NCBI GenBank assembly: GCA_041859945.1
Contig: JBFLGC010000006.1
Coordinates: 1 to 64,000, forward strand
DNA length: 64,000 nt
Reading direction: 5' to 3'
From: Tetragenococcus sp041859945
GTDB lineage: Bacteria; Bacillota; Bacilli; Lactobacillales; Enterococcaceae
The notes below the pieces were generated by a model. The model was not told the DNA's origin. It saw nothing but the letters and a program-made list of their open reading frames with translations, and made no database searches. A program made the position numbers and the translations under genes. Shown here one piece after another: positions 15,961-24,829 of the stretch. The stretch's first letter is position 1. Every line of letters begins with the position of its first letter.

Positions 15961-16849
15961 GTGTTAACACCTCATTTAAAACTTCTTCCATGGTCATGAG
16001 CTTGGTCTCAAACTCTAGCACCTCGCCCGTTTTTAAAAGCCAATCTTTCTCTGCTTCGCTTTTTGTCGTCACGTAGACACGCGTATCTTGCACGGTCACT
16101 TCTCCTTTGATCTGATCCTTATTTTTGGCATAGGCGGCTTGTGAAAGGATCAATTGATAGGCGACTTTATCTGCTTGGGCCAACAAATGACCCGGATCAG
16201 CGTCCAATGCCACTTGTCCCTCATGGATCAAAAACAAACGGTCAGCCATTTTTTCGGTAAAATACAAGTCGTGCGTCGTAAACAAGATCGTCATCTTTTC
16301 CTTTTCCACAAAACCTTTGAGACAAGCAATCAAACGATCCTTGGACTGAATATCCAACCCGTTCGTCGGTTCATCGAGGCATAAAACTTGCGGGTGCAAC
16401 AGCAACGTCACGATCAACGATAGCTTTTGACGATTCCCTTGTGACAAATCGGAAACCTTCTTGTCCCAATGTTCGGAAAAATCAAATTGGTCCGTCAGTG
16501 CTGCGAGTTCTTCGGCTTGTTTTTTGCTTGACGTATGGTTTAATTGTAAAAAATAATCCAAATTTTGCCGGGCTGTCAAATAATCATAATAACCGCGACC
16601 ACTTTCCAGAACAAACTTCGCTTTTTCCTTTATGTCTTTGGCAGTCGTTGTGACACCAGCCACCGTTACCCGCCCAGCTTCTGGGTAAAGCAAGCCACTG
16701 ATCAATTTCAGCAAGGTCGACTTCCCGCTCCCATTTTTACCAACGATGGCACAGACCTGTTTTTGCTCGATGGCTAAGTGCTCCGTTTGAAAGGCGATCT
16801 TTTCTTGGTATTGTTTTTTTACTTGGTTGAGTTCGATAAAAGCTTGCAT
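15950..16849 (-). CDS. ABC transporter ATP-binding protein
   Basis: A 299-residue nucleotide-binding subunit. Walker A is VGKNGSGKSTLLKL near residue 37, the signature is DLSQGNRQKLSL, and Walker B is VLCLDEPTNGLD followed by the switch His in LFTTHDL. A C-terminal extension of about 90 residues resembles those of ABC-2 exporter ATPases. Two ATGs lie close together; the second is spaced correctly from AGGAG, so I use it. It sits nine bases after an ASCH-type gene and overlaps its permease partner. Confidence 0.88.
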   Translation of the reverse strand: MQAFIELNQVKKQYQEKIAFQTEHLAIEQKQVCAIVGKNGSGKSTLLKLISGLLYPEAGRVTVAGVTTTAKDIKEKAKFVLESGRGYYDYLTARQNLDYFLQLNHTSSKKQAEELAALTDQFDFSEHWDKKVSDLSQGNRQKLSLIVTLLLHPQVLCLDEPTNGLDIQSKDRLIACLKGFVEKEKMTILFTTHDLYFTEKMADRLFLIHEGQVALDADPGHLLAQADKVAYQLILSQAAYAKNKDQIKGEVTVQDTRVYVTTKSEAEKDWLLKTGEVLEFETKLMTMEEVLNEVLTHVG

Positions 16850-16858
16850 AGTCATCTC

Positions 16859-17380
16859 CTAATTATATTGAAAAATTTTTAACTCTTCTTTGATTGGGTA
16901 ATTCTTAATGATCTCCTCACTGAACAAGCCCAATTGCCTAAGGTCTGCTTGCGGATTGATTGCCGTTTTTTGATAATCGCTGGCACGTAGTTGAGCTTGT
17001 AACTCCGGATAATTCTTCAGATAGGTATAACTTTGCGGTGCTTTAAAATTAACGGAAAGCGCTTGTGCTTCTTTTAACGAAAGTGGTGTTGCAAACAGAC
17101 AAAGATAGCTGATTGATGAGAAAAATTGATTGCCTTCTGCCAAAAGCCGCCGCAAATCGACTAACTGCTTGCCTTTCGGTCGCTTCTCCTTGATAAAATT
17201 CGCAATGGATACGCGCGATGCTAATTCGATCTTACCGACAATTTTTTGGACCGGCCGTGACAGATAAAGATAGGCTTCAACTTCTCCTTGAGGGATCTGC
17301 GCCCGATATTCGAAGCGCTTTTCACCCGTACACAAAGCCGGAAAAACGGCTGGTTTAAAGCTGAGGATAATGGCCTCCAT
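16859..17380 (-). CDS. ASCH/PUA-like domain protein
   Basis: A 173-residue soluble protein. The N-terminal half reads AIILSFKPAVFPALCTGEKR, then FEYR, then YLYLSRPVQKIVGKIEL. This matches the ASCH pattern (I-L-S-x-K-P, G-E-K-x-x-E-x-R, P-V-x-x-I-V-G), a PUA-like fold that binds or cuts nucleic acid or modified nucleosides in the few studied cases. The C-terminal half is unassigned. It is odd inside a transporter operon, and its link to transport is not known. The start follows GGAG; a longer frame upstream lacks a site. Confidence 0.6.
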   Translation of the reverse strand: MEAIILSFKPAVFPALCTGEKRFEYRAQIPQGEVEAYLYLSRPVQKIVGKIELASRVSIANFIKEKRPKGKQLVDLRRLLAEGNQFFSSISYLCLFATPLSLKEAQALSVNFKAPQSYTYLKNYPELQAQLRASDYQKTAINPQADLRQLGLFSEEIIKNYPIKEELKIFQYN

Positions 17381-17521
17381 AATTGCTGACTCCTTTAAAA
17401 TCACTTGCTTTATTATATCTTAAATTGCATACGTTGCCAAGAATCTCCACGCTTCAATAATTCATATGTCCTAATAGCTTTATCTAAAAACCTGCCAGTT
17501 CTTTGATCTTTTATTGCTTTG

Positions 17522-19027
17522 TCACATTTCATAAACTTTCCCATCCCGGATTTCCAAGACACCATCAAAATAGGCTCTATACTTTTGCGGGTGATGCATG
17601 ATCACTAGCACTAGCGCAGGACTGGCGAGGATTTTAGCGAGAGCTTGCTTGGTATGATTTTCGTCTAAAGCGGAAAACGGTTCGTCTAACAGCCAAACAT
17701 TAGATGCTTCAAGTGCCACACGCTCCAATTGTAAGAGCTGCTTTTGTCCACCACTTAAATCTTTGGCATTTTGTGTGGCCACTTTTCTTGGCACTGGATA
17801 GGTATCAAAAACGGAAAGATTATCCGTCACACTAGCGGAAAAAGTATGCTCGGTTTGTCTGATTTTAGCAAAAGCTCCATCCAACTCTTGGGCTCCAACG
17901 GGTGTCCCATCGACGAAGACTGTGCCCTTACTTGCTGAAAGTTCGCCTGCTAACAAGCGCAAAAAGGTACTTTTGCCACAACCATTTTCACCAATCAATA
18001 GGTACTTCTTGCTCTTCTCTAAGTGCAAATGATCGATACTTAAGGAAAAGACTCCTTGTTTGATTTGAACGGCTTGTAAAAAAATCGCTTGCTCGATGGT
18101 TTTTATCTGACGGTCTACGCCACTTAGAGCTACTTTTTCTAAAAAGTCTTCCTTAACTTGACGCACGGATGCCAACATATTCAAATCATATAAAAAGGAT
18201 TCGATTGGCTCTGAAAATGCGGTGATGTAGCCAATACTGGCGACGGCATCGCCAACAGCCAATTTATGTTGCGTCAAGCCGTAAACCAAATAAACTAATA
18301 AGACCACATTCGTCAAATAAGCCGCCAAAGAATTCAAAACTAACCCAAAACTCTTCATTTTACCATAATCAAAGTAAGTTTCTTGCAGCTTTTCTAAAGA
18401 AGTCGCTTGTTGCTTTTTGAAATTTGGCGCAGTCAGGGCATTGAGCTTAGAAAATCCCAGCAACAAATCTTCCAATTTCGAAAAATAGCCTTGCTGACCC
18501 TTTAGATAAAGTCCTCGTTTTTCAGCCACTTTGCTACCGGTCAGCTTAGGGATTTGAATGGACAGCACCGAACAAATGACCAGTAAGGCCCCGACTTGCC
18601 AAGAAATCCCCAGAGCGATTACGCCGCCATAGATCAAGATACGTAGCCCCGACTTAAATAAGTCAAAAAGTGGTGGCAAGTAATCTTTCTCCAGTGCTTC
18701 TAAATCATTGGCTTGGTAAGAAATATAGCCTGCCGCTGTTTTTTGATAAAATTGAGCAGCTGGCATTTGTGTCAGGGTTTGGAAATAATCATTTTTTAGC
18801 GCTGTCGAAAACTGCACACTGTATTTCCACTGGGTCAAGTTGGCCAAATACGCAAACAGAAGCAGGCCCATGACCGAAACCACGTAGCCCAATAGACTTG
18901 TTTGATACGCCCCTTCGACGAGCAACTTGGTAAAATACGGCAACAAAGCGCCACAAAAAGTGAATAAGGCATACAAAATAAAATCAAGGACGATCCAGCC
19001 TTTCAGCGGGGATAAATAATTAGTCAT
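17522..19027 (-). CDS. ABC exporter, fused permease and ATPase
   Basis: A 501-residue half-transporter. The membrane domain covers roughly residues 1-285 with helices such as YVVSVMGLLLFAYLANL and VVLLVYLVYGLT. The ATPase domain has Walker A IGENGCGKSTFLRLLAG near residue 345, signature DLSGGQKQLLQLER, Walker B VWLLDEPFSALD and a switch His in IMHH. Its type resembles the peptide or lipid exporters at 26.2 kb and 47.7 kb. It follows an ATPase/FtsX-like pair by 19 bases, so it may share their substrate. Confidence 0.85.
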   Translation of the reverse strand: MTNYLSPLKGWIVLDFILYALFTFCGALLPYFTKLLVEGAYQTSLLGYVVSVMGLLLFAYLANLTQWKYSVQFSTALKNDYFQTLTQMPAAQFYQKTAAGYISYQANDLEALEKDYLPPLFDLFKSGLRILIYGGVIALGISWQVGALLVICSVLSIQIPKLTGSKVAEKRGLYLKGQQGYFSKLEDLLLGFSKLNALTAPNFKKQQATSLEKLQETYFDYGKMKSFGLVLNSLAAYLTNVVLLVYLVYGLTQHKLAVGDAVASIGYITAFSEPIESFLYDLNMLASVRQVKEDFLEKVALSGVDRQIKTIEQAIFLQAVQIKQGVFSLSIDHLHLEKSKKYLLIGENGCGKSTFLRLLAGELSASKGTVFVDGTPVGAQELDGAFAKIRQTEHTFSASVTDNLSVFDTYPVPRKVATQNAKDLSGGQKQLLQLERVALEASNVWLLDEPFSALDENHTKQALAKILASPALVLVIMHHPQKYRAYFDGVLEIRDGKVYEM

Positions 19028-19046
19028 CGTTCTCCTTTCCCTGTTA

Positions 19047-19709
19047 CTACAAAATTTTTTCTGCTAATACAAAATCGGTTATCTGATATCCTCTGTCTCC
19101 GACTGCCAAGATCCTTTCATCGTGTGTCGCGATAATCACGGCTTCATTGGCTTTTTTCAATTGCTCAAAAAGAGCCATGATCAGAGCAAAATTTTCGGCA
19201 TCCAGATTGGTCGTGGGTTCATCGGCCAACAAAATACTTGGTTCTAGAATTAAACTGCGAATGATTGCCACACGTTGCTTTTGCCCACCAGAAATATTTT
19301 TGACTTTTTTAGCCAGAATATCCGCAATATCGAATTGAACCGCCAGTTGCTTAGCCTTTCTAGTCACTTCTGCTTTACTATAGGTCTTATTGTACAGGGC
19401 AGGTAAACTAATATTTTCCAATACGGAATAATCATTGATCAAGGCAAAATCTTGTAAGATATAGCCGATTTCTTGGTTGCGAAAATGACTCATCCCTTCA
19501 TCGTCAAAAGGATTGATTTTTTGATCGTTCACGAAATAAGTTCCCGAGTCATAGGTCTTGATCCCAGAAAGGATATCTAATAAGGTCGATTTGCCCGTTC
19601 CAGATTTGCCCATAAGCAAGGTGATTTCGCCATCATTGGCCACAAAATCAGTCGTGTCAAAAACCATTTGGTCCTTATATTGTTTGGAAAACTTTTCTAA
19701 TTTAATCAT
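19047..19709 (-). CDS. ABC ATPase of the MacB/LolD type
   Basis: A 220-residue ATPase. Walker A is LMGKSGTGKSTLLDILSG near residue 33, the Q-loop region is EIGYILQDFALINDYSVLEN, the signature NISGGQKQRVAI, and Walker B ILLADEPTTNLD with the switch His in ATHDE. The short length and the ILQDFALIND text are typical of ATPases paired with FtsX-like permeases, as in bacteriocin-immunity or lipoprotein systems. It overlaps the permease gene upstream by eight bases. Confidence 0.9.
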   Translation of the reverse strand: MIKLEKFSKQYKDQMVFDTTDFVANDGEITLLMGKSGTGKSTLLDILSGIKTYDSGTYFVNDQKINPFDDEGMSHFRNQEIGYILQDFALINDYSVLENISLPALYNKTYSKAEVTRKAKQLAVQFDIADILAKKVKNISGGQKQRVAIIRSLILEPSILLADEPTTNLDAENFALIMALFEQLKKANEAVIIATHDERILAVGDRGYQITDFVLAEKIL

Positions 19710-20565
19710 AGGCCAACTCCTTATTTAATTTCACGTCAATGATGGCTTTGGCAAACAAACTTAACAAGATATTTAGCAAGGCAAGATAAAGATAATCCAT
19801 TGAAATCAAGGATAAAGGTGTCGCACGAGCAAAAAAAACGAATAAAATGATCGCTAAAATCACAGGTGCCAACAAAAGAAACTCAAAATTATGTTTTATT
19901 TTACGTTTTGATAGCCCCATGATCCGCAACAATTTGATTTCCTCAAGTGAAATTTTGATGCTGGAGGAAATCATCAAATAGATCAATAATAGGCTAAAAG
20001 AAAAGAGACCCAGCGCTACCATGGCTCCAAAGATAAAATTTCCGAAATAATAATCATATTCTGTCTGATAGGTCTCGGCTATAGGTACCAGCCTGAGCGT
20101 AAAGTCAAATTTCTCAGTATCTTTAGCAAACTGGTCGACTTGTGCTTTTTTAGGGTCTACTAAGATCAGATCGTTCAAAAAAGCAGGATCCATTTCCACA
20201 GACTGTTTTTGAATAAGCGCTACCGTGATGGGGGTTAAAACCGTGGTATCATTTGTTTTGCTAGTAAAAAAGGTCTCTTTATTTAAATAAAGATTGAGCT
20301 GTATGGCTTCCAAAGTAGCAAGCAAGTCTTTTTGCTCTGCTTCAGAAGATGCCTGAATCTCCCCGGTGTCATCTACTTTAGGAACATAACTTATTTCATA
20401 AAGATTTTGTGCCTTCATTTTGCTTAAATTCGCTAAAACTGGAATTTGCCGGATCAGTTGACTCGTTTCATTCCACAAAAATAAATTCATGAAAAAGGGA
20501 ACAAAAATCAAAAGAAGCAATAAGAAACAGCGCTTTTTCAAAATGACAAAATTGACTCTTTTCAT
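19702..20565 (-). CDS. FtsX/MacB-like permease, bacteriocin-associated type
   Basis: A 287-residue protein with one N-terminal membrane helix (CFLLLLLIFVPFFMNLFL), an extracellular domain of about 140 residues, and three C-terminal helices. This is the MacB/FtsX order (TM1, domain, TM2-4). The cytoplasmic segment EEIKLLRIMGLSKRKIK between TM2 and TM3 is the coupling-helix signature of FtsX-like permeases. Similar proteins accompany lactococcin-972-like bacteriocins; no such precursor is visible here. It overlaps the ATPase by eight bases and the upstream membrane gene by four. Confidence 0.7.
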   Translation of the reverse strand: MKRVNFVILKKRCFLLLLLIFVPFFMNLFLWNETSQLIRQIPVLANLSKMKAQNLYEISYVPKVDDTGEIQASSEAEQKDLLATLEAIQLNLYLNKETFFTSKTNDTTVLTPITVALIQKQSVEMDPAFLNDLILVDPKKAQVDQFAKDTEKFDFTLRLVPIAETYQTEYDYYFGNFIFGAMVALGLFSFSLLLIYLMISSSIKISLEEIKLLRIMGLSKRKIKHNFEFLLLAPVILAIILFVFFARATPLSLISMDYLYLALLNILLSLFAKAIIDVKLNKELAYD

Positions 20566-20953
20566 AGGATCCTCCTTATAGTTGAGCGAATCAAAAACAA
20601 CTTGACGATAAAAAAGCCTAGACTAGTCAAACAAAAGATGAATAGACGGCTTACACCCTTATGGAAAAACAGAGCGATAAACACAAAGAAAAGAAGTGTG
20701 AAAAGGATCGAGAAACTATCGATTTTCCCATAGGTCAAAAGGATCTTTCGCTTCGATTTGCCCACGATAAAATGGACAGCAAGTTCTTTTTTATCAGCCA
20801 AAATAAGAACGATAGAGACACTGATATTGACAAGCGCAAAAAATAAGACGAAAAGGAAAGAGCGACCACCCGTCGCGTTGACTAAAAAAGTCCAAAGAAA
20901 AGAACAGTATATAGATCAAGCAAAATAAACTTAATTTTCTGACTATTGTTCAT
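20562..20953 (-). pseudogene. Small four-helix membrane protein with a -1 frameshift in a T6 tract
   Basis: An ATG behind AAGGAG begins MNNSQKIKFILLDLYTVLFF but meets TAG at codon 24, just after six T (20884-20889 on the plus strand). Adding one T opens a frame of about 130 codons that continues LVNATGGRSFLFVLFFALVN and ends LFLIRSTIRRIL, with four hydrophobic segments. It heads the transport operon and overlaps the FtsX-like gene by four bases. It may be a sequencing error, a real loss, or slippage-dependent expression. No family is recognised. Confidence 0.6.
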
Positions 20954-21030
20954 AAGAACTCCTTATCGCTTACTTGATTGCTACTAGCATATCATTGAAC
21001 TTCTCTTTGAACAAACATTTTTTAGAGCGG

Positions 21031-21087
21031 ACACCAGTCTGTGCCGATTAATCAGAAAAATTCGCTAAAAATAAATCTATGGTTGCT
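21031..21087 (+). repeat. 57-bp direct repeat, left copy
   Basis: About 85 percent identical to 21501-21557. The repeat includes AGTCTGTGC, TAATCAGAAAAATT and AAAATAAATCTATGGTTG. The two copies lie exactly 470 bp apart and bracket the toxin relic. Confidence 0.75.
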
Positions 21088-21264
21088 GAAATGGAATTCA
21101 TGCTCCACAAATGGAGGAAAAAGAGTGATTTAAGCATTATAAAAAGAAAGCAGAAGTAGAATGATTCCTAAAAAGGCGCAAAATTTATTGCTTTATACCT
21201 TTGTTCGCCTAGCAAACATATATTCTAATTTGTATAATAAATTCACAAGAAGTTTTGAGGGCGG

Positions 21265-21333
21265 TGGCTGTCACTGATTATTGCCTTTGGTGCATTAGTG
21301 GCTATGATTTTGTCCAACAAAAAGGACAAATAA
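21265..21333 (+). pseudogene. Relic of a holin-like type I toxin (Hol_Tox family)
   Basis: The frame ends with LSLIIAFGALVAMILSNKKDK and TAA, the hydrophobic helix plus lysine tail of the Hol_Tox family of short membrane toxins. A GAGGGCGG ribosome binding site precedes it, but no ATG, GTG or TTG is in frame: the expected M-x-V-Y-E-A start is missing, as after a small deletion. The downstream bases (AAGCCGCC...GAGTTAAC...) and a strong terminator match the antisense-RNA layout of these loci as I know it. Probably inactive. Confidence 0.6.
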
Positions 21334-21418
21334 AAAAGCCGCCCCGTTTCTAACTTTGACGAGTTAACGAGGGCGACAGTCTCTTGTTTCTTGTCACCGC
21401 CTTTAAAGCGGCTTGGCG

Positions 21419-21445
21419 GGGACCCTGTTTGACAGGGTCCCTTTT
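21419..21445 (+). terminator. Terminator of the toxin-relic locus
   Basis: Arms GGGACCCTG/CAGGGTCCC, five-base loop, then TTTT. In Hol_Tox loci such a terminator serves the toxin mRNA while the antisense RNA comes from the other strand. Confidence 0.8.
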
Positions 21446-21500
21446 GCTATCTTTAGTGTAACCGATTCTTTGAAAAGTTGCAAATTTTTAATGGAACTTC

Positions 21501-21557
21501 ACACTAGTCTGTGCGAGCTAATCAGAAAAATTGGCTCAAAATAAATCTATGGTTGTT
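21501..21557 (+). repeat. 57-bp direct repeat, right copy
   Basis: Second copy of the repeat at 21031-21087. CTATGGTTG from its end recurs twice more before yacL ends. Confidence 0.75.
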
Positions 21558-21587
21558 ACTTGGCAAAACTAGCAACCATAAATAATT

Positions 21588-21622
21588 CTATGGTTGTTAA
21601 AATGGAAGAGTAACAACCATAG
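21588..21622 (+). terminator. Hairpin downstream of yacL
   Basis: Perfect 12-bp arms CTATGGTTGTTA/TAACAACCATAG around 11 bases, followed on the plus strand by ATATTTTT. It faces the end of yacL; on the minus strand the following bases are less T-rich, so it is an imperfect terminator for yacL. Confidence 0.5.
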
Positions 21623-21636
21623 ATATTTTTCTTGTT

Positions 21637-22743
21637 TCAATCACTGATCCCGCGGCTAGAATGGGCGGGCTTGGCAAAGATCATGCGCCCGGCTGCCGTT
21701 TGCAAAGCGCTGGTCACGATGACTTGTAGTCGTTCGTTCATGTAGTGTTGCCCATCTTCGACAACGACCATGGTGCCGTCGTCTAAATAAGCGACCCCTT
21801 GTTGGCGTTCGGTCCCTTCTTTGACCACCAAAACTTCCATCGATTCACCAGGAATGACCACGGGCTTCACCGCATTGGCGAGTTCGTTGATGTTAAGGAC
21901 GGGCACATTTTGAAATTCAGCGACTTTATTGAGGTTATAATCATTAGTGACAACGATCCCATCAAGTAACTTGGCTAATTTCAAGAGCTTGCTGTCGACT
22001 TCGCTGATATCTTCAAAGTCGCCATCATACATTTCTACGGCGATACCTGTTTCTTTTTGTAAAGAATTTAGAATATCTAACCCTCGCCGGCCCCGGACAC
22101 GCTTGAGACTGTCGCCAGAATCAGCAATGTATTGCAGTTCGTAAAGCACAAAGTTCGGGATCAATAAGACGCCCTCCAAAAAACCAGTCTTCGCGATATC
22201 ATAGATCCGCCCATCGATGATCACGCTGGTATCCAAAATTTTGTACTTACGAAAATAATCGTCATTTTTGCGTTCTAGAATTTGTTGATCCGGCGCTTCA
22301 GCTTTTTTATTCTTAGGCAAGAAAATTTTCTTCATTTCGTCCATACGTGACGTTGCCACTTGGAAACCAAGGTAACCAAAAAGCATCATCAATAAAATCG
22401 GCACGACACTATTGACAAAAGGCACCTGCCAATTAAATAAGGGGATCGAGAGGATCGCCCCTAAGATCAGACCGACGACCATACCGATCGTTCCGAACAA
22501 AAGATAGTTCAGGCTGAACTCACTCAATTTCTTTTCGATTTTTTGGATACCAGCTGAAATATACTTCGCCACTAACAGTGAAAATAAATAAAAAATAATG
22601 GCTCCAAGCAAACTGTTAGTCACTGGATTATCTAACCAGCCGTGATCAGTCACGCGCAAAGCTTCCCAAGCAAGGGGCAATAAAGAGATCCCGATACTGG
22701 CACCTGCGATGACCATTAATACTGTAATGACACGTTTTTGCAT
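21637..22743 (-). CDS. yacL: PIN/TRAM domain membrane protein (YacL)
   Basis: A 368-residue protein with four N-terminal membrane helices (residues 1-130), then a PIN nuclease-like domain beginning KILDTSVIIDGRIYDIAKTG with acidic positions in LKLAKLLDGIVVTNDYNLN, and a C-terminal TRAM RNA-binding domain ending near GRMIFAKP. Its role is not settled. I start it at MQKRVITVLMV behind GGGAGG; a 15-codon extension lacks support. It follows radA by about 57 bases, as in many Firmicutes, where gltX would normally be the next gene. Confidence 0.92.
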   Translation of the reverse strand: MQKRVITVLMVIAGASIGISLLPLAWEALRVTDHGWLDNPVTNSLLGAIIFYLFSLLVAKYISAGIQKIEKKLSEFSLNYLLFGTIGMVVGLILGAILSIPLFNWQVPFVNSVVPILLMMLFGYLGFQVATSRMDEMKKIFLPKNKKAEAPDQQILERKNDDYFRKYKILDTSVIIDGRIYDIAKTGFLEGVLLIPNFVLYELQYIADSGDSLKRVRGRRGLDILNSLQKETGIAVEMYDGDFEDISEVDSKLLKLAKLLDGIVVTNDYNLNKVAEFQNVPVLNINELANAVKPVVIPGESMEVLVVKEGTERQQGVAYLDDGTMVVVEDGQHYMNERLQVIVTSALQTAAGRMIFAKPAHSSRGISD

Positions 22744-22800
22744 CACTTTTCCTCCCATACTATGATTTTGGTGCCGAAGTTTAGGCAAGCTTCGGCCCGT

Positions 22801-24171
22801 TTAACGAAATACTCGCTTCAAACTTTCTTCTAAAGTTGCGACTCCGATCACTTCGATCCCTTTTGATGGCTGCCATGAAGTTAGATTATTCTTTGGTACA
22901 AAGACGCGCTTAAAGCCTAACTTTTGCACTTCTTTGATGCGTTCTTCAATGGCGGTGACCCGTCTCACTTCACCAGTCAAGCCAATTTCACCGATAAAAG
23001 CATCCGTTGCCTGCGTGCCTTTTTCTTTATAACTTGAAGCGATACTCATAGCGATCGCCAAATCGATCGCTGGCTCATTTAGTTTCACGCCACCCGCTGC
23101 TTTGAGATAAGCATCTTGGTTTTGTAGCAACAGACCAGCTCTTTTTTCTAAGACTGCCATGATCAAAGAGACCCGATTAAAATCAAGACCTGTCGTCGTC
23201 CTTTTGGCATTGCCAAACATGGTCGGCGTCACCAAGGCTTGGATCTCGACTAAGATCGGCCGCGTGCCTTCCATGGCCACGACGATTGCTGACCCACTAG
23301 CGCCTTCCAAGCGCTCTTCCAAAAAGACCTGCGAAGGATTAGCAACTTCATGCAAGCCATCTTCGTGCATTTCAAAGATGCCGATTTCGTTGGTCGACCC
23401 AAATCGATTCTTCACCGCTCGTAAGATCCTGAAATTTTGATGTTTTTCTCCTTCAAAATAAAGTACGGTATCCACCATATGCTCTAACATTCGGGGACCG
23501 GCGATCGATCCTTCTTTGGTGACGTGACCGACAATGAAAATCGCAATGCCGTTACTTTTAGCGATTTTCAATAATTCAGCCGTAGTTTCACGGACTTGAC
23601 TGACACTGCCGGCGACACTGGATATATCAGGCTGAGTCATGGTCTGGATCGAATCGATCACCACATAATCAGGCGCTAAGGCTTCGATGGCTTGGCGGAT
23701 ATCACTCATGTCGGTCTCAGCATAGAGATAAAATTCTTCATCGGTCACACCCATGCGTTGGGCCCGCATCTTGATTTGTTCGGCACTTTCTTCGCCAGAA
23801 ACATAGAGTACTTTGCCACCTGTATGGGCCAATTGTTGGGAAACTTGTAAGAGCAGCGTCGACTTCCCGATACCTGGGTCGCCCCCGAGTAAAACCAAAG
23901 AACCCGGTACGACACCGCCACCTAAAACACGATTCAATTCGGCGATACCCGTTTTTATACGCGGTTCTTTTTTAGGCACAACATCGATCAGTCGCGTCGG
24001 CTTCATCTTTTCGCCAGTGATCGTGGTACGCGTCCTACGATCGCTTTTGTCTTCGATTTTTTCTTCCACCATCGAATTCCAGCTGCCACAGTTCGGGCAT
24101 TTACCTAGGTAACGTGGGGAAATATAACCACAGTGTTGACATTCAAATTGGGTTTTTACTTTTTTTGCCAT
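22801..24171 (-). CDS. radA: DNA repair protein RadA
   Basis: A 456-residue RecA-like branch-migration protein used in recombination repair. It has an N-terminal zinc finger (CQHCGY...CPNCGSW), a RecA core with Walker A GGDPGIGKSTLLLQ near residue 95, the RadA-specific KNRFGSTNEIG motif, and a C-terminal Lon-like domain with GGVKLNEPAIDLAIAMSIAS and FIGEIGLTGEVRRV. Length is normal. It lies 20 bases after dut and before yacL. Confidence 0.97.
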   Translation of the reverse strand: MAKKVKTQFECQHCGYISPRYLGKCPNCGSWNSMVEEKIEDKSDRRTRTTITGEKMKPTRLIDVVPKKEPRIKTGIAELNRVLGGGVVPGSLVLLGGDPGIGKSTLLLQVSQQLAHTGGKVLYVSGEESAEQIKMRAQRMGVTDEEFYLYAETDMSDIRQAIEALAPDYVVIDSIQTMTQPDISSVAGSVSQVRETTAELLKIAKSNGIAIFIVGHVTKEGSIAGPRMLEHMVDTVLYFEGEKHQNFRILRAVKNRFGSTNEIGIFEMHEDGLHEVANPSQVFLEERLEGASGSAIVVAMEGTRPILVEIQALVTPTMFGNAKRTTTGLDFNRVSLIMAVLEKRAGLLLQNQDAYLKAAGGVKLNEPAIDLAIAMSIASSYKEKGTQATDAFIGEIGLTGEVRRVTAIEERIKEVQKLGFKRVFVPKNNLTSWQPSKGIEVIGVATLEESLKRVFR

Positions 24172-24191
24172 GACTGCCTTCTTCCTTCAGC

Positions 24192-24695
24192 TTATTCATC
24201 AGAAGAGCCAAAACCTCCGCTACGGATCTGTTTTGCCTCATCTTGGTCCGCTTTTAAAAACGGCAAGAAAATACCTTGCCCTATCCGCTCCCCTTTTTTG
24301 ATGGTCAAATCACGCAGACCAAAATTAGTAAATTGGATAAAAATATGGCCTTCGTTCGCGGCATTATTATAATAATCACTATCGATCACACCGATCCCGT
24401 TGGTAAGGATTAAAAATCGTTTCAGCGGATTACTGGAGCGATTAGCGATCTGTAAATATTCATCCTCTGCCATATAGGCTTTGATCCCTGTTGGCACAAG
24501 GACTGGCTTGATTTTCTTTGCGATCTGATCCCCATCACTTATGGTACGACTGAGCAGTTGTTTCCAAATACTTGGTACCACCACATCTTCAGCGGCTTCA
24601 AAATCATAACCAGCCGCTTGACTCGTAGCACGTTTGGGTAACTGGATGTTTTTGTCCTTGTAAGAAGCGACTACTTCAAATCCTCTTTTTTTCAT
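24192..24695 (-). CDS. dut: dUTP diphosphatase
   Basis: A 167-residue trimeric-type dUTPase that hydrolyses dUTP to dUMP and pyrophosphate. Motif 1 is ATSQAAGYDFEA, motif 2 includes IANRSSNPLKR, motif 3 is GVIDSDYYNN, motif 4 is KKGERIGQGIFLPF, and motif 5 is RSGGFGSSDE at the C-terminus. An insertion of about 25 residues between motifs 1 and 2 makes it longer than the Escherichia coli enzyme. AGGAGG precedes the ATG used; a 12-codon extension upstream is unlikely. Confidence 0.92.
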   Translation of the reverse strand: MKKRGFEVVASYKDKNIQLPKRATSQAAGYDFEAAEDVVVPSIWKQLLSRTISDGDQIAKKIKPVLVPTGIKAYMAEDEYLQIANRSSNPLKRFLILTNGIGVIDSDYYNNAANEGHIFIQFTNFGLRDLTIKKGERIGQGIFLPFLKADQDEAKQIRSGGFGSSDE

Positions 24696-24829
24696 GAAAA
24701 TCCTCCTACTATCGATGGCTAGAAAAATCATTTCTAACCCACTCGCTAACTTCTTAGTCTCTATTGTACCAGATATTTCTTTTTTCTGTGGGAATTTTCA
24801 TTTATTCATGGGTAAAATTTGAAAACATC

